Part shown: one piece after another, positions 22,989-33,750 of the stretch
Position numbering within the stretch: the stretch's first letter is position 1
How the letters are laid out: every line of letters starts with the position of its first letter
Made by a program: the position numbers and the translations under genes
NCBI GenBank assembly: GCA_009760855.2
Contig: WPIO01000002.1
Span: forward strand, 8,680,001 to 8,742,000
Direction: 5' to 3'
DNA length: 62,000 bases
Source: Cristatella mucedo
Taxonomy: Eukaryota; Bryozoa; Phylactolaemata; Cristatellidae
The notes under the pieces: model-generated
Databases searched by the model: none
What the model saw: only the letters and a program-made list of their open reading frames with translations
What the model was told of the DNA's origin: nothing

Positions 22989-24159
22989 GTAAGAGCGAAG
23001 CCTCGAGCACCTGAGAGGCTGCCAGCAGCCAGCCCCTCATTCCTTCCAGACCACTGTCATTGTGTCCCAGCCTGCCTGTCTCCTACGGCGTCCAATTCCC
23101 TATCGCCCCATCCTATACCGTCCCGCGCGGTTCCACCCAATCCAGCCCACCCACCCATAGCTCATTCGCTAGGGATCCCGTCTGCTACAGTGGCCACACG
23201 CTCGCATAAGCACACAGTGCTCGAGCACGCAGGTGCGCACTCGCGAGCTCACGCGCATAGACACGCACATATGTGGGAGCGTTCTGCACGGACAATGCCG
23301 TCGAAAGCATAGCATGCTGCTTCCTTGTTCCGCACTGCTGAACTCGCTGACGGTTTACGGAAAGTCCCAGAGCTTTGCTATGCTTTGCTCACGCGACCAA
23401 TTAATAACACCTTTGCATACCGTGCCGAGTTCGTGCTTAGTTTTCTGGACGCGGATACTCGAGACGCTGGACGAGTAGCCCTAGCCGCTAGCAGAGGCGA
23501 CCGCGGGGAATTCGGCGGACGGTCAACGGTGCCTGCACCGACGTGTGGAGGGGGGGTAGAAGTCGGGTTGCTGAACCGAAACCTCACAGTGCAGCAGAGC
23601 GTCACATTCCTATCAGCTCGCATTGTCTAGGTCATCGCTCGTAAACTCATTCTACCATGACGAAAGCACCAAAAACAGGAGTTATTTTCAGACGCCGCCG
23701 CTAAACGCACTCTCGAACTGTGCATCCCTCGACCGCGCGAACGCATTCCGAGGGGGCTGCTGTCACGTGGAGACTTAGGACCTTCCATTTGGTTTAATAC
23801 CGCCGTCGGCACCGCCACCGCAACCCCTACTTGAAAAAGAGGTGAGTCACTGCACAAGTGCAGTTTCGGTCGGCAGCGTTCGAGACAGCGAGCTACCGGG
23901 GTGTCAAAACAAGGCTCTTCTGTGGCGGTGCATTTCCAGCCCTGTGTTGGCACCTCCCCTGCCACCACCAGGCGCTAGCGCCATTCTGCTGTCGCCTCAC
24001 CGTGCGGCGATCGAATTGCGTGACAACGCCCGCTACGTTCGCCGTAATAATCGAACGCTCCCCAGTAGTGACTCGAGGCGGAAACGTATGGTAACTGCTT
24101 TCGTCGCCTTGCGTCCGCTTGGGGCGCCAGCACCCAACTTGTGAGCGGCAGAATAAATA

Positions 24160-24322
24160 TAGATACACATTTATTTGTATTGTGCCCTTGGAGAACTGTA
24201 TCTCTATTCAGGGTCTTCACCCGAGCCACTGGGCTCGAGCCCGTGACCTTGGTCGTCAAATGCATACACCTTGACCTCGGTCGTTAAAGGCAAGCACCTT
24301 GGCAACTGTGCCGAACCAGCGC
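24160..24322 (-). mobile_element. SINE1 copy in intron B
   Basis: Minus-strand tRNA-headed SINE. Reverse complement shows GCTGGTTCGGCACAGTTGCC, a GACGAC-AAGGTC segment duplicated within the head, box B-like GGGCTCGAGCCC, and a tail with AGAGATACAGTTCTCC, a degraded version of the F2 terminal hairpin. Older and more diverged than the copies at 33492 and 60255. Confidence 0.65.
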
Positions 24323-24889
24323 TTACGTACATGCATGCGGCCCCATCGAGGACACGGGCTGCTGCTGCTGCTGGCGTCGCAGAGATATTCGTGCCGAAAA
24401 AGTCCAGGTTATCAACAAAGGTACCTGGGGATATCTGCTGACGCAGACGAAGGAAATGTTGCGTTCAAGATTGTTACGGCGTACGAAATAGCCTCCAACT
24501 ACTATAAAAGCGACTCTGTAAGATACGGCACAACGATGCTCTGCATATTTCGCTTTACTGAAAGCGAATCACAACGGTCAATCGTCGGGCCGATCGAGAA
24601 ATGGGGATGGGCGGCTTGTCATCCTGCAATCCCTTCAGCTGCCTTGCGATCACGCACCGAAACCGGTTTGTCTTTCGTTTCTGGCTTAGCTTTTCTTGCG
24701 CCTTTGGAGGTTGTCCATAGAATAGCTCCCAAAATAGCACAGCTGAACAGGGAGCTTGGTCGCCAGGAGCAAGTCCGGCGGCAGCCTTTATAGTAAACTA
24801 TGCGAGCACCTAACAGCTATCGGCTGTATACACTTCCCGTATAATTTGCTACAGAGGTTCATCCTCCTTAGGCTGTACAGTGTTATAAA

Positions 24890-25072
24890 AAGGTTACACG
24901 ACGCGCCTCGTTAGTCTAATCTAATCGCTCCTTCTATCCCATTATGTTTTTTGTCTTTAAGCGTGCTACCACTAACCATTTGATCACGCTTCCTTTGCAG
25001 TAACTAGGAACTGCCTAGAAAGAGATTGAGAGTTCTCTGAGGGTGCTATATCAAATGCATAATTATTATTAT
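24890..25072 (+). mobile_element. F2-type LINE 3' tail shared with unit A
   Basis: Reads CTACCACTAACCATTTGATC, then CTGCCTAGAAAGAGATTGAG and TTCTCTGAGGGTGC, then an ATT tail. Paralogous to 165-347, hence predates the A/B duplication. Confidence 0.65.
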
Positions 25073-25557
25073 TGTTTAATCTTTGCGGCTCGTAGCCCTC
25101 AAAAAAAACATCTGGTGTTAAGGACTTGCACCAGGATAATTAGCGTTCTCTGCAAGATGGCTCATGCTAGCAGCCTTTATCATTCGTGCTGACTCATCGA
25201 AAGCATACCAGGGAATACTAAATTCCAGGAAACCGTCATGGTTGGGAAGACCTCCTAGATTCGTTGTCGGAACCTTTCATCAACCAAGGGTGATGGGCAA
25301 ATAACATACCTGCAAGTCTTTCAACGATTGGTCTCTCTCTGATTTATCTACCTTGCACCTCAGCCTCCCATAAGCGTAGCACAGCAACTCATTACCTCAG
25401 CGACCAAGTGCCACGGTATTTTTGTTCTTTCCTAGCCCACGATTTAAAATGCCGAATCAGCTGGATACTGCGGCTAATCCTGTAACGGCAAAGAAAAAGC
25501 TAAATAATTAATAAAACTCCAAGTTATCACATCTAGATTTGCAGTTCGGAGATCCTA

Positions 25558-27627
25558 AACATAATAACACACTTGATAAAGCGCTCTCAGAGAACTCAAT
25601 CTGCTTCTAGGTGCTTTACATTTGCTGCAAAGGGAAACGCGATTGAATGGCGAGTATTATCATATTACCAGTATCACTTCATTAACAGCATGAGTAACAT
25701 AATTAGTGATGACATGCACTGGGTCAGCATGCAAGGGTGTTTATTTGCAGCATGCACAGTGTCAGCACACATAAGCACATAAAGGGCAAATCACAGGGAC
25801 CAGGTAAATGCTGTCCTAAATAGGGGTGTTTTTAAGTTCCTTTTAAATGTGGTCAAGTCAGGAATGTTGTGACACAAGTCGGGAGAGAGTTCCAGGCTTT
25901 GGGAGCATACGAACTAAATGCACGGTCTCCAAAGGATCTGAGGTTTCTACAAGGTATAGGTAAACAGTTAGTTTTTGAAAAGCGGTTGGTACTATGCTTG
26001 GCCGGGTAGGGGAGTAGATCTGAGAGACAGGCTGGAGCAAAAGAATGAAGTGACCTAAAAGTGAGCGACTCAACCTTGACGTCGATCCGTTGCTTGACTG
26101 GTAGCCAGCGCAGATCGGCAAAAAGTGGTGTGATGTGGCAACTGCGATGCTCACGACAGACAAGCCTAGCTGCAGAGTTTTGCACCTGCTGTAAGCGCCT
26201 GGTTACCCATGCAGGTAGGCCAGCGAGCAGTGACTTACAGAAGTCAAGACTGGATGTCACAATGCATGGACTAACTTAGCTATGGTATCGCTGTCTAAAC
26301 AAGCCCGAATTTTAGTAATGTTGTGTATCTGGAAGTAGGCAGACTTGATTTTGGAGCTGGTGTGGTCGTCTAACGAAAAGTCGTTTTGGAACATGGCGCT
26401 TAGATTTCGTGCAGATTGAGAAGGAGATACGCTGGCAGAGCTGATTTTGAGCGTTAGCCTTTCCAATTTCTGAATCACACTTTGTTTGCCCATAGTTGGT
26501 AAGTTGGTTTTATCGTAATTTAATTTAAGGAAATTTGCTGCCATCCATGTGCGGATGTCATCAATAGATGCAGCAAGGAAGTTGAGAGAATTCGAGGTGC
26601 TTGGAGGCTGGGAGGAATCAAAGCAATGGTACAACTGAGTATCATCCGCATAGAAGTGAAAGCCTAGTTTGTGCGTTGGATATCACATCAGCAAGAGGGA
26701 GAGTATAAACCGTGGAAAGAACCGGACCTAGCACGGACCTCTGAGGTTCCCCCTATTTCAGAGGTACCTCAAATGATCTTTGTCCATCCACGTCAATACT
26801 CTGGAGCCTCCCACTAAGATAGGACCTGAACTATTGCAGAACAGTGCCAGTGATGCCCAGGTGAGATGAGAGGCGCTCTAGAAGAACTTGGTGATTGATA
26901 GTATCAAAAGCTGCCGAAATACCGAGCAAAACAAGGAGAGATACTCTACCCAAGTCTGCATTCCTAAGTAGGTCGTTATACAGGCGAAGCAATACTGACT
27001 CTGTGGCGTGATTAGCTCTAAAACCAGAGTGGAACTTACTAGCAAGGTTTGAAGTTATAACATATGTGTTAAGCTGGTCGACCACGAGTTGCTCCAGTGT
27101 CTTTGATAGTAATGGTAGAAGGGAGACTGGGTGGTAGTTGCGCAAGGTCTTTTAGTCCTAGTCTAGTGTCGCTTTCTTGAGAAGTGACCTCACTACAGCT
27201 TTTTCGAAAGATGCTGGGACATGACCTGAGGCTAATGACAGGTTAATGATGTTAGATATTCATGGCAGCAGCAGATCAATACAACGTAGGAGCAGGACAG
27301 TGGGAATAGGGTCCAGGGGACCTGTTAACCCTTTTTGATTTGGATATGAACTTCAGAACAAGATCACTAGTGACCTGCTTAAATGTAGACATCGAGGTGC
27401 AGCCAGGAATCGAGGGACAGCATTCTAAGGGGGTGCTGCTATCGCAGGGATTGACTCCCTGATCTTATTTATCTTCTGGATAAAGAATCGAGAGAAGCGA
27501 TTGGCAAGATCATTACAAGGATCATCAGGTAAAGAGCTAATCTGGGAGCGGTTGAGGAGATAATTTATCGTCTACATTTGCAGTTTTGGATTGTGCACCT
27601 GCGACTCAACAATGTTTCCTACAAGAA
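25558..27627 (-). mobile_element. F2 LINE copy, minus strand
   Basis: 5'-truncated F2 on the minus strand. The 3' hairpin block is at 25581-25620 (on +, CTCTCAGAGAACTCAATC). The RT C-terminus is readable at 25853-26260 (LDFCKSLLAGLP, RRLQQVQNSAARLVCREHRS, ITPLFADLRWLPVKQRID), the thumb at 26257-26634 (NLPTMGKQSV, SARNLSAMFQNDFSLDDH), and the RT core at 26831-27145 (NYHPVSLLPLLSKTLEQLV, LLGISAAFDTINHQVLLERL). Multiple frame breaks. Faces the plus-strand F2 that begins about 30 bp to the right, forming a head-to-head pair. Confidence 0.85.
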
Positions 27628-27659
27628 TCTGGAACAGTGGAACGACCACTGCTGCCTAG

Positions 27660-28590
27660 CCACACTCCATGCCTAATTTGGTAGGCTTCACTGTAAAAGC
27701 GCAGTTTATTAAGATGGGCTCTTCCACCATATCTCCTGTTGAATATTCGCGAAATATAGGTATCCTGTTTCGAAGTGAATGTCCATTAGACGGCCACATC
27801 TGCTCCACTGTCAAGTCTGCCTACTTTCAGCTACATAACATTGCTAAAATTCGTGATTACTTAGACAGCGAAACTACATTAAATTGGTTCATGCATTTGT
27901 GATGCCCCGTGTAACTTCTGTAACTCACTGCTTGCTGGTCTACCGACCTGTGCAATCAAGCACTTACTGTTGGTGTAAAACTCTGCAGCCAGGCTTGTTT
28001 GTCATGAATGTCACAGTTGCCACGTCACTCCACTTCTCGCCTAAATGCGCTAGCTCCCAGTCAAACAGTGCATTGACTTCAAGACTCTGTCACTAGCTTT
28101 TAGGTCTCTTCATTTTTTGGCTCCAGCCTTCCTATCAGATCTACTCCCCCACCAGGCTAAGCATCGTGCGATACATTTTTCTGAATCGAATCGCTTACCT
28201 ATACCTCGTACGAACCTCAGATCCTTTGGAAACTGAGCCTGTAGTTCGTATGCTTCCAAAGCCTGGAAATCACTTCTGAATAGCGTCACGGCCATCCTCT
28301 GACTTAACGACATTGAAAAAGTATGTAAAAACGTATTTATTTATCACAGTATTTAGTGGGTGGACATGATTCGTCTTTTTTTTGCTAATGCATGCTGCCA
28401 CTAACCGTACTTTTCCATGCTGATTGTCTGCATGTCACCTCTAAACATGTTAGGCTTGTTGTCATTGAGCATTTTGCAGCTAACCATTCGATTATGCATC
28501 CTTTGCAGCCAAACTTAAGTGCCTAGAAAGAGATTAAGTTGCCTGAGGGCCCTATGCAAACCTATTACGATTACTATTTCCATGAAACAC
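27660..28590 (+). mobile_element. F2 LINE copy, plus strand
   Basis: C-terminal third of an F2 element: SPVEYSRNIGILFRSECPLD, KSAYFQLHNIAKIRDYLDSE, then remnants of the RT C-terminus and a 3' UTR ending in AAGTGCCTAGAAAGAGATTA with a degenerate hairpin and an AT-rich tail. Many stops. Together with 25558-27627 it adds about 3 kb to intron B that intron A lacks (A 1150-1500). Confidence 0.8.
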
Positions 28591-28751
28591 CAGGGCCCTA
28601 AGATCTCGCAATTTCTTTAGTTTAAGCCACGGCCAGCGCATTTCTGTTCGTACCATCATGGAAATCTGCGCAAATAAGGTATCGTAAATTTTAAAACTTA
28701 GAAACCATCACATGAATCAACACAATCAATTTATTCCAAGCATTTCTGGCA

Positions 28752-28774
28752 TGTGTGTGTGTGTGTGTGTGTGT

Positions 28775-28817
<43 letters not shown>

Positions 28818-28828
28818 TGTGTGTCTGT

Positions 28829-28925
<97 letters not shown>
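28752..28925. repeat. (GT)n microsatellite
   Basis: About 170 bp of GT repeats with a few TCTG interruptions. Not seen at the aligned place in intron A. Confidence 0.95.
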
Positions 28926-28927
<2 letters not shown>

Positions 28928-29859
28928 GAGCTCTCTACTTGCAGGACTGCTGCCGGAATAATAAGAGGCTAACAGACATCACAAAGCTTGGCTTTTAAGC
29001 TTGTCTATTGTGAGCATGACAGCCGTCAACTTTAACCACATTTCTGTGACCACCTCAGCTTCCCCACAATGCAAATAAACGACTGCAAGGTCTTCACACT
29101 AACCTTCAGGTCAAATGACTCTTCCGTTCCGGCTTAACTATCTAAAATACTTACTGGGCACTCCTCCTTCTTACAGCCTGCTGTTCTGTGGTCATTTGGC
29201 TTTGCCTCCGACTAGCATCAAATCTATCGATACTGTGGTGTCAGTTCTGATAACCTATAGCCTGTAACTCACTGCTGACTTGAGTGAAATCATTTGACTT
29301 GATATTTAGTGAATCTTATAGTTTATTTAATTTTTATAACTCAAGGTAAGTGTCTTAGTGATAAGGTAAGTGTCTGCCCCCTCTTGACCTATCGCTTCCC
29401 CTTGAGCAATGTATGCGGGTGGTAGGGTATTCCCGGATGAAGTGGTTTCATGGGGTCTATGGGCTCGGGCCGGGCGTGGAAAACATTTCGTGAACTTTCC
29501 TAATGAAATTAATGACCTGGCTGCCATCTGAAGTGACTATCTGGAGATAAATAGATTCACAGTGCAGCAGCATCCAGCTATATTTTCGGGATAGCCTGTG
29601 TGCCATTTCAGTGAGTACTAAGCAAACAATCAATCGGAAGTCAGAGAAAGCTATTGCACGGCGGACTATGAATCAGCCTTGCTTTTTAAAATTACCTAAC
29701 AACCACACTGCTATCATTTCATGCATTACAGGACAAGCTGAATTACAATTGTGAGCATTTTTAGCACCTGCCTTTAGAATCAGTCTTTTGTGTCATCGTT
29801 GAAGCAAAAACGTGCAATGCACACGAGCATCAAAGGATATTGAATAAAGCGAACCTGCA

Positions 29860-29924
29860 ATTTTTGGTGGCATCTCAGCTCGGAAACCACGTGTAGTTCC
29901 TGCTCCTCCGAGACCACCAAAAAT
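29860..29924. other. Conserved intron hairpin (B copy)
   Basis: Arms ATTTTTGGTGG (29860-29870) and CCACCAAAAAT (29914-29924) pair perfectly, and the inner CTCGG/CCGAG is also kept. Relative to unit A (2034-2101) both arms have changed at the same pair (C-G to T-A). The aligned stretch in unit C (about 60920-60960) no longer forms the stem. Confidence 0.55.
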
Positions 29925-31724
29925 ATCAATAAAAGGAATACAGATGCAACGAAATACGGCATGGAAGAAAGACGGCGTCTGTAAAAATGCTTGATAATGC
30001 TCTGGCGCTGACGACCTCGGAGAAATTCGCCAATGAATTTTCCACTCGGCCAAAATTAGATTGCATCTGTATAACCATGAGTCCAGCTTAGCTTGCTCTG
30101 CCAGATCGGCTTTGCTAAGATCAAATTCGCAAGTACCAGAGACAAGGTTTGGCTGAACTTGCAGCATGATAATTATGGCCTTAATGTCACAACCATGTCA
30201 CTTGGGGCACCTACTGCTTTGACGGGAGCCCTAGAAGCAGGCGTTGTATCTAGCCCAGCACTTTTTGACCGCATGTCTGAGCCTGCATCCAAGCTTCTGC
30301 TCTCCCAGCACAGTTTCTGCGGTGATCCGTTGACTTATAGTTGCACTTGTACGATAATGGCCTTTTACTTCTCTTAGGATTTTCCTACTCGGTATCGACA
30401 TCGCTAGTGCCCCCTCACATGCTGAGAGTGACATGGTGTCAAAGTAGCTAATTAAAGTGACACCCTCGCTCCTACGCGAGGTATCGCTAACTTGTGGTCA
30501 TTTTTCCAACCCATAAACTAGGTAAACCACCTCGAGAACACTGGGTACCAATCTATTATCGCGCTCTTAGCAGGCAGCCGACAGGATTCTACTATCTAGC
30601 TCTAATCATGAAGTGGCACACGTCAGCAAACTGGTGATTAGTTGAGTCATACGGACGATGATTAAATACGAACTCGGGGATTGCACAAGCGAGCTTGGCC
30701 CTCCTCTGAATAGGTCATGTGAGAGACGCATACCTAACTGGTCGGAACCATTCTCTCTACTACAGTCGTGGTCGAGGTCTGGCATTAATAAATCCAGGCT
30801 TCGGCAAAGTAAAGTATGATCGTGGATTAGACCAGCCCGTCACCCAGAAACGGAATATTATGTGAAGTAGGCAGGCTGCTCTGGGACAGGATCACCACTG
30901 CATGAAAGATGTCATGAGGGAAAGAGCAGTTTGTGCTTTTCAGCTACAGCTATGGCTGTGTGGCCTTGGTAGCTTAAAGCAGTCTCATAGTTGTCGTCTG
31001 CAGCCACGTCACGCTGGCGTGCTTCGGCGGCCGCTGTACAAGAGATCACTGATTACTGAAATGTTTATGTGAGAGGACGCTTCGACTGACTCATCAAGTT
31101 TATTGTTCTGCCTCTCTGTCCATTATTGAATCGTGATTTAGAAGTCACTGATGTCAGAGTTGTAACACCTACCAGAGGCATCGTCTTTCATCTAATCATG
31201 CTGCTACAAATATGCATATTCTTGCATTCTCTTCTCCCTTGACGAATGTCAGAGACTGACTCACTAGCAATAATCCAGTCTACTCGTCATCGAGTTGCAC
31301 TGAACCATAAAGTTGAGATCATTACAGACGATTGCCATCGTAAGCAGATGAGCCACTTTTTGTGGCAAAGCAGGGTGGGGATGCCACTAGCGGCGCCAAG
31401 TGCCAGGATGACCGTGTATTGGTCTGTCAGGAGACCCGACTTCAGGGGCTGGCTTGGCGCTCTCACCAGAACTCCAAAGCTAAAAATCCGATAACAGTAA
31501 GTCATGATTACCTATACCTTATATTACTCGTGGTCGTAGAAATAAAACACAATTGGCCTACGTCAGCTACGTCGGAGGCAATACATAGGGGTGTACATCG
31601 CGATCAGCCGCTTTGTCTTGAGGGCTTTCGTAGACATCGTGCTGGCTTTTCCTATAGCGACCACGTTCGTGCGGCAGGTCCTAATGTTCGTTCGGCCGGT
31701 AAGACACGAGAAGCTCGTGAAGCA

Positions 31725-32200
31725 GGCCTGTGCACTCGGGTGCTTAGAGCTGGTGCAAAAGTCTGCAGCTGGGCTTGTCTGTCGTGAACTTCGCAGCCGC
31801 CACCTCACACCACTTCTCGCAGACCTGCACTGGCTCCCAGTAAAGCAACAGATCGACTTCAAGGTTCTCACTCTCACTTTTAGGTTTCTCTATTCTCTGG
31901 CGTCAGCCTATATATCAGATCTACTCCCCCACTAGGCTAAGCATCGCGCAACCCGCTTTTCGGAATCTAATCGTTTACCTATACCTTGTACGAATCTCAA
32001 ATCCTTTGGAGATCAGGCCTCTAATTTGTATGTTCCCAAAGCCTGGAACTAACTTCCGACTTGCGTCATGATATTTCCTGGCTTGACAACATATAAAAAG
32101 AAGATCAAAACGCATTTACTTAACACAGTATTCAGTAGGTCCATGTGATTCGTCCTTTGTGTGCTTATGTGTGTTGACACTGTGCATACTTTTGACATTA
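31725..32200 (+). mobile_element. F2 LINE C-terminal fragment
   Basis: Plus-strand F2: LELVQKSAAGLVCRELRSRH, LTPLLADLHWLPVKQQIDFK, SLASAYISDLLPH, then after a frame break the SFGD and PKAWN region and part of the 3' UTR. Ends before the hairpin block. Stops present. Confidence 0.8.
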
Positions 32201-32248
32201 TGACATTATGAGCAGCACAATTTAGGATTGCATTTGAATGAGATTATT

Positions 32249-32415
32249 TTAGGACTGGCAACATGCAAATAAATAACACCGAAGGATGGCTTCAGTAGCT
32301 CTTGAAGTAGTGGTATGATGGTCGGTACTTCGGAGCGATAAGCTTGAGCCGCTGCAATTTTGTAAACTAGTCTGCTGTAAGTCACCTCTCATGTCGACTG
32401 CATTATACAGATAAA
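32249..32415 (-). mobile_element. Old CR1-like LINE relic (B copy)
   Basis: Minus-strand frame reads SRLVYKIAAAQAYRSE then VPTIIPLLQELLKPS, recognisable as the LINE segment written in younger copies as QNSAARLVCR...HITPLLADLHWLP. Paralogous to 8658-8845. Holds the same octamer ATGCAAAT (32263-32270). Confidence 0.5.
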
Positions 32416-33491
32416 ACTGTTTGTGTTTTTTCATAGGGTGTTGCTGTTGGCGCTGCCTGTAGGATATCGAGTGCTATGTATTATCATTGGCATATTACGA
32501 GCGTCAGGCCTCTTGCCGTTTCCAGCGTTGTGCTGCTAACCGAACAAGTGAGAGTCGCGGAGTCATAACAGCAACTATCCATCGGGTCTCTTGCGACCGG
32601 CGGACTTATATGGATTAATGACGCAGGGAAAAACTTCTTTTAAAATTGGTACATATTTTTTCGCTTTGAATTCAAAGTCTCATCCAATATTGAATATCGA
32701 TGCCACCGAAGCGAAGTCGTTTAGGTTCAAACTATACTAAAGAGCGCATATGGAAACAGAGATTAGTTACTTAGCCAATAAAGATTACTGACATATATTT
32801 ATAAGGCTGTGCATATACACATATATTTTAAATATATGTATGTAGATGGCCTCGTCTGGTGAGGCATGGGACAGCACATCAGTTTCATGCTAACGTGCAG
32901 CCTTAGGCGGAACAACAAACGCGCCGCATTTTTAATCCAAGCCGTGCTTTGGATAGTTCCAATTAGTATCTAGCTGAAAGAGTTATCAGTGACTACATTT
33001 GCTTCCAATGATACTTCCTCACAAACAGGAAATACTTCAATGAGTAGTCCTGTACTCTTTCAAGCTTTTTCAAAGTAAGCATACTGTATTCGACGATAAA
33101 CTTCTCTCTTCGCATCATATAGTGATGCTTAAGATTAATCTAGCTCAGCTTTAAATGGATCTGTGCTTTTCAAAACCCGGTCAACCAAGGTCATCGTATT
33201 CAGGGTGTGGATGTATTCATGCGTTAGCAAAACTTTTCATCGTAGAAGTAAATTAGCTGTTTTTTTATTTGAAAATGCTCATTAAGTAAAAATAATTACT
33301 GGACCACATTTATGTACGCACCTTCCGAAACTGCTCTAATGCTTGATGTCGGAAGAAATGTCATCGAAAACGTCATATACTGACGAAGCGTGACTCACAC
33401 GCCACATGAACGTACGATTCTCAAAGTCGAAATGCGAGCAGCTACTCTGTCTTCCGAGAACTTCTGTCACACAGTCTATTTAGCTGATTTA

Positions 33492-33640
33492 ATATAATAT
33501 AATATAATTCATTTATTTAGCGCCCCAAGAGAACTTAATCTCTATTCAGGCGCTTCATATATGCCTCGGGGCTCGAGCCCACGACCTCAGTCAGACCTTG
33601 GTCGGGGCGAGCACCTTAACCGCTAGACCAAACCAGCTCG
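33492..33640 (-). mobile_element. SINE1 with perfect 9-bp target duplication
   Basis: Flanked by GCTGATTTA at 33483-33491 and 33641-33649. On the minus strand the head has box A-like TGGTCTAGCGGTTAAGG and box B-like GGGCTCGAGCCC, i.e. a tRNA-derived RNA polymerase III promoter. The tail has AGCGCC, AGAGA, TTAAGT, TCTCT, GGCGCT in the same order as the F2 LINE terminal hairpin, then an (ATATT)n-like end. Lies just 110 bp before the exon 2 acceptor of the intact receptor gene. Confidence 0.88.
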
Positions 33641-33750
33641 GCTGATTTACTTCCGCTCGCGATGCACGTCCCCTCTAGCAAGACGAATAAAAACGTCGCC
33701 TGCGCTCTCAGTGCACTCCGTAGGCGATGCGCTCGACGTGTCGCTTTTAG

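Larger units (their letters stand above)
22989..33750 (+). other. Unit B GPCR intron, 10.8 kb, phase 0
   Basis: Donor GTAAGAGC at 22989 and acceptor GTGTCGCTTTTAG at 33750. The first 20 nt are identical to the unit C donor region, then both diverge. From 24712 the intron is paralogous to intron A. Holds SINE1 twice, four F2 pieces, an old LINE relic, a (GT)n tract and the conserved hairpin at 29860-29924. Blocks 23010-24150, 28930-29300 and 32570-33480 contain nothing I recognise. Confidence 0.85.

Noticed and set aside
24299-24793. 164-codon open frame in intron B
   Set aside because: Starts in SINE1 and runs across sequence paralogous to intron A, where the frame is not kept; no domain recognised.
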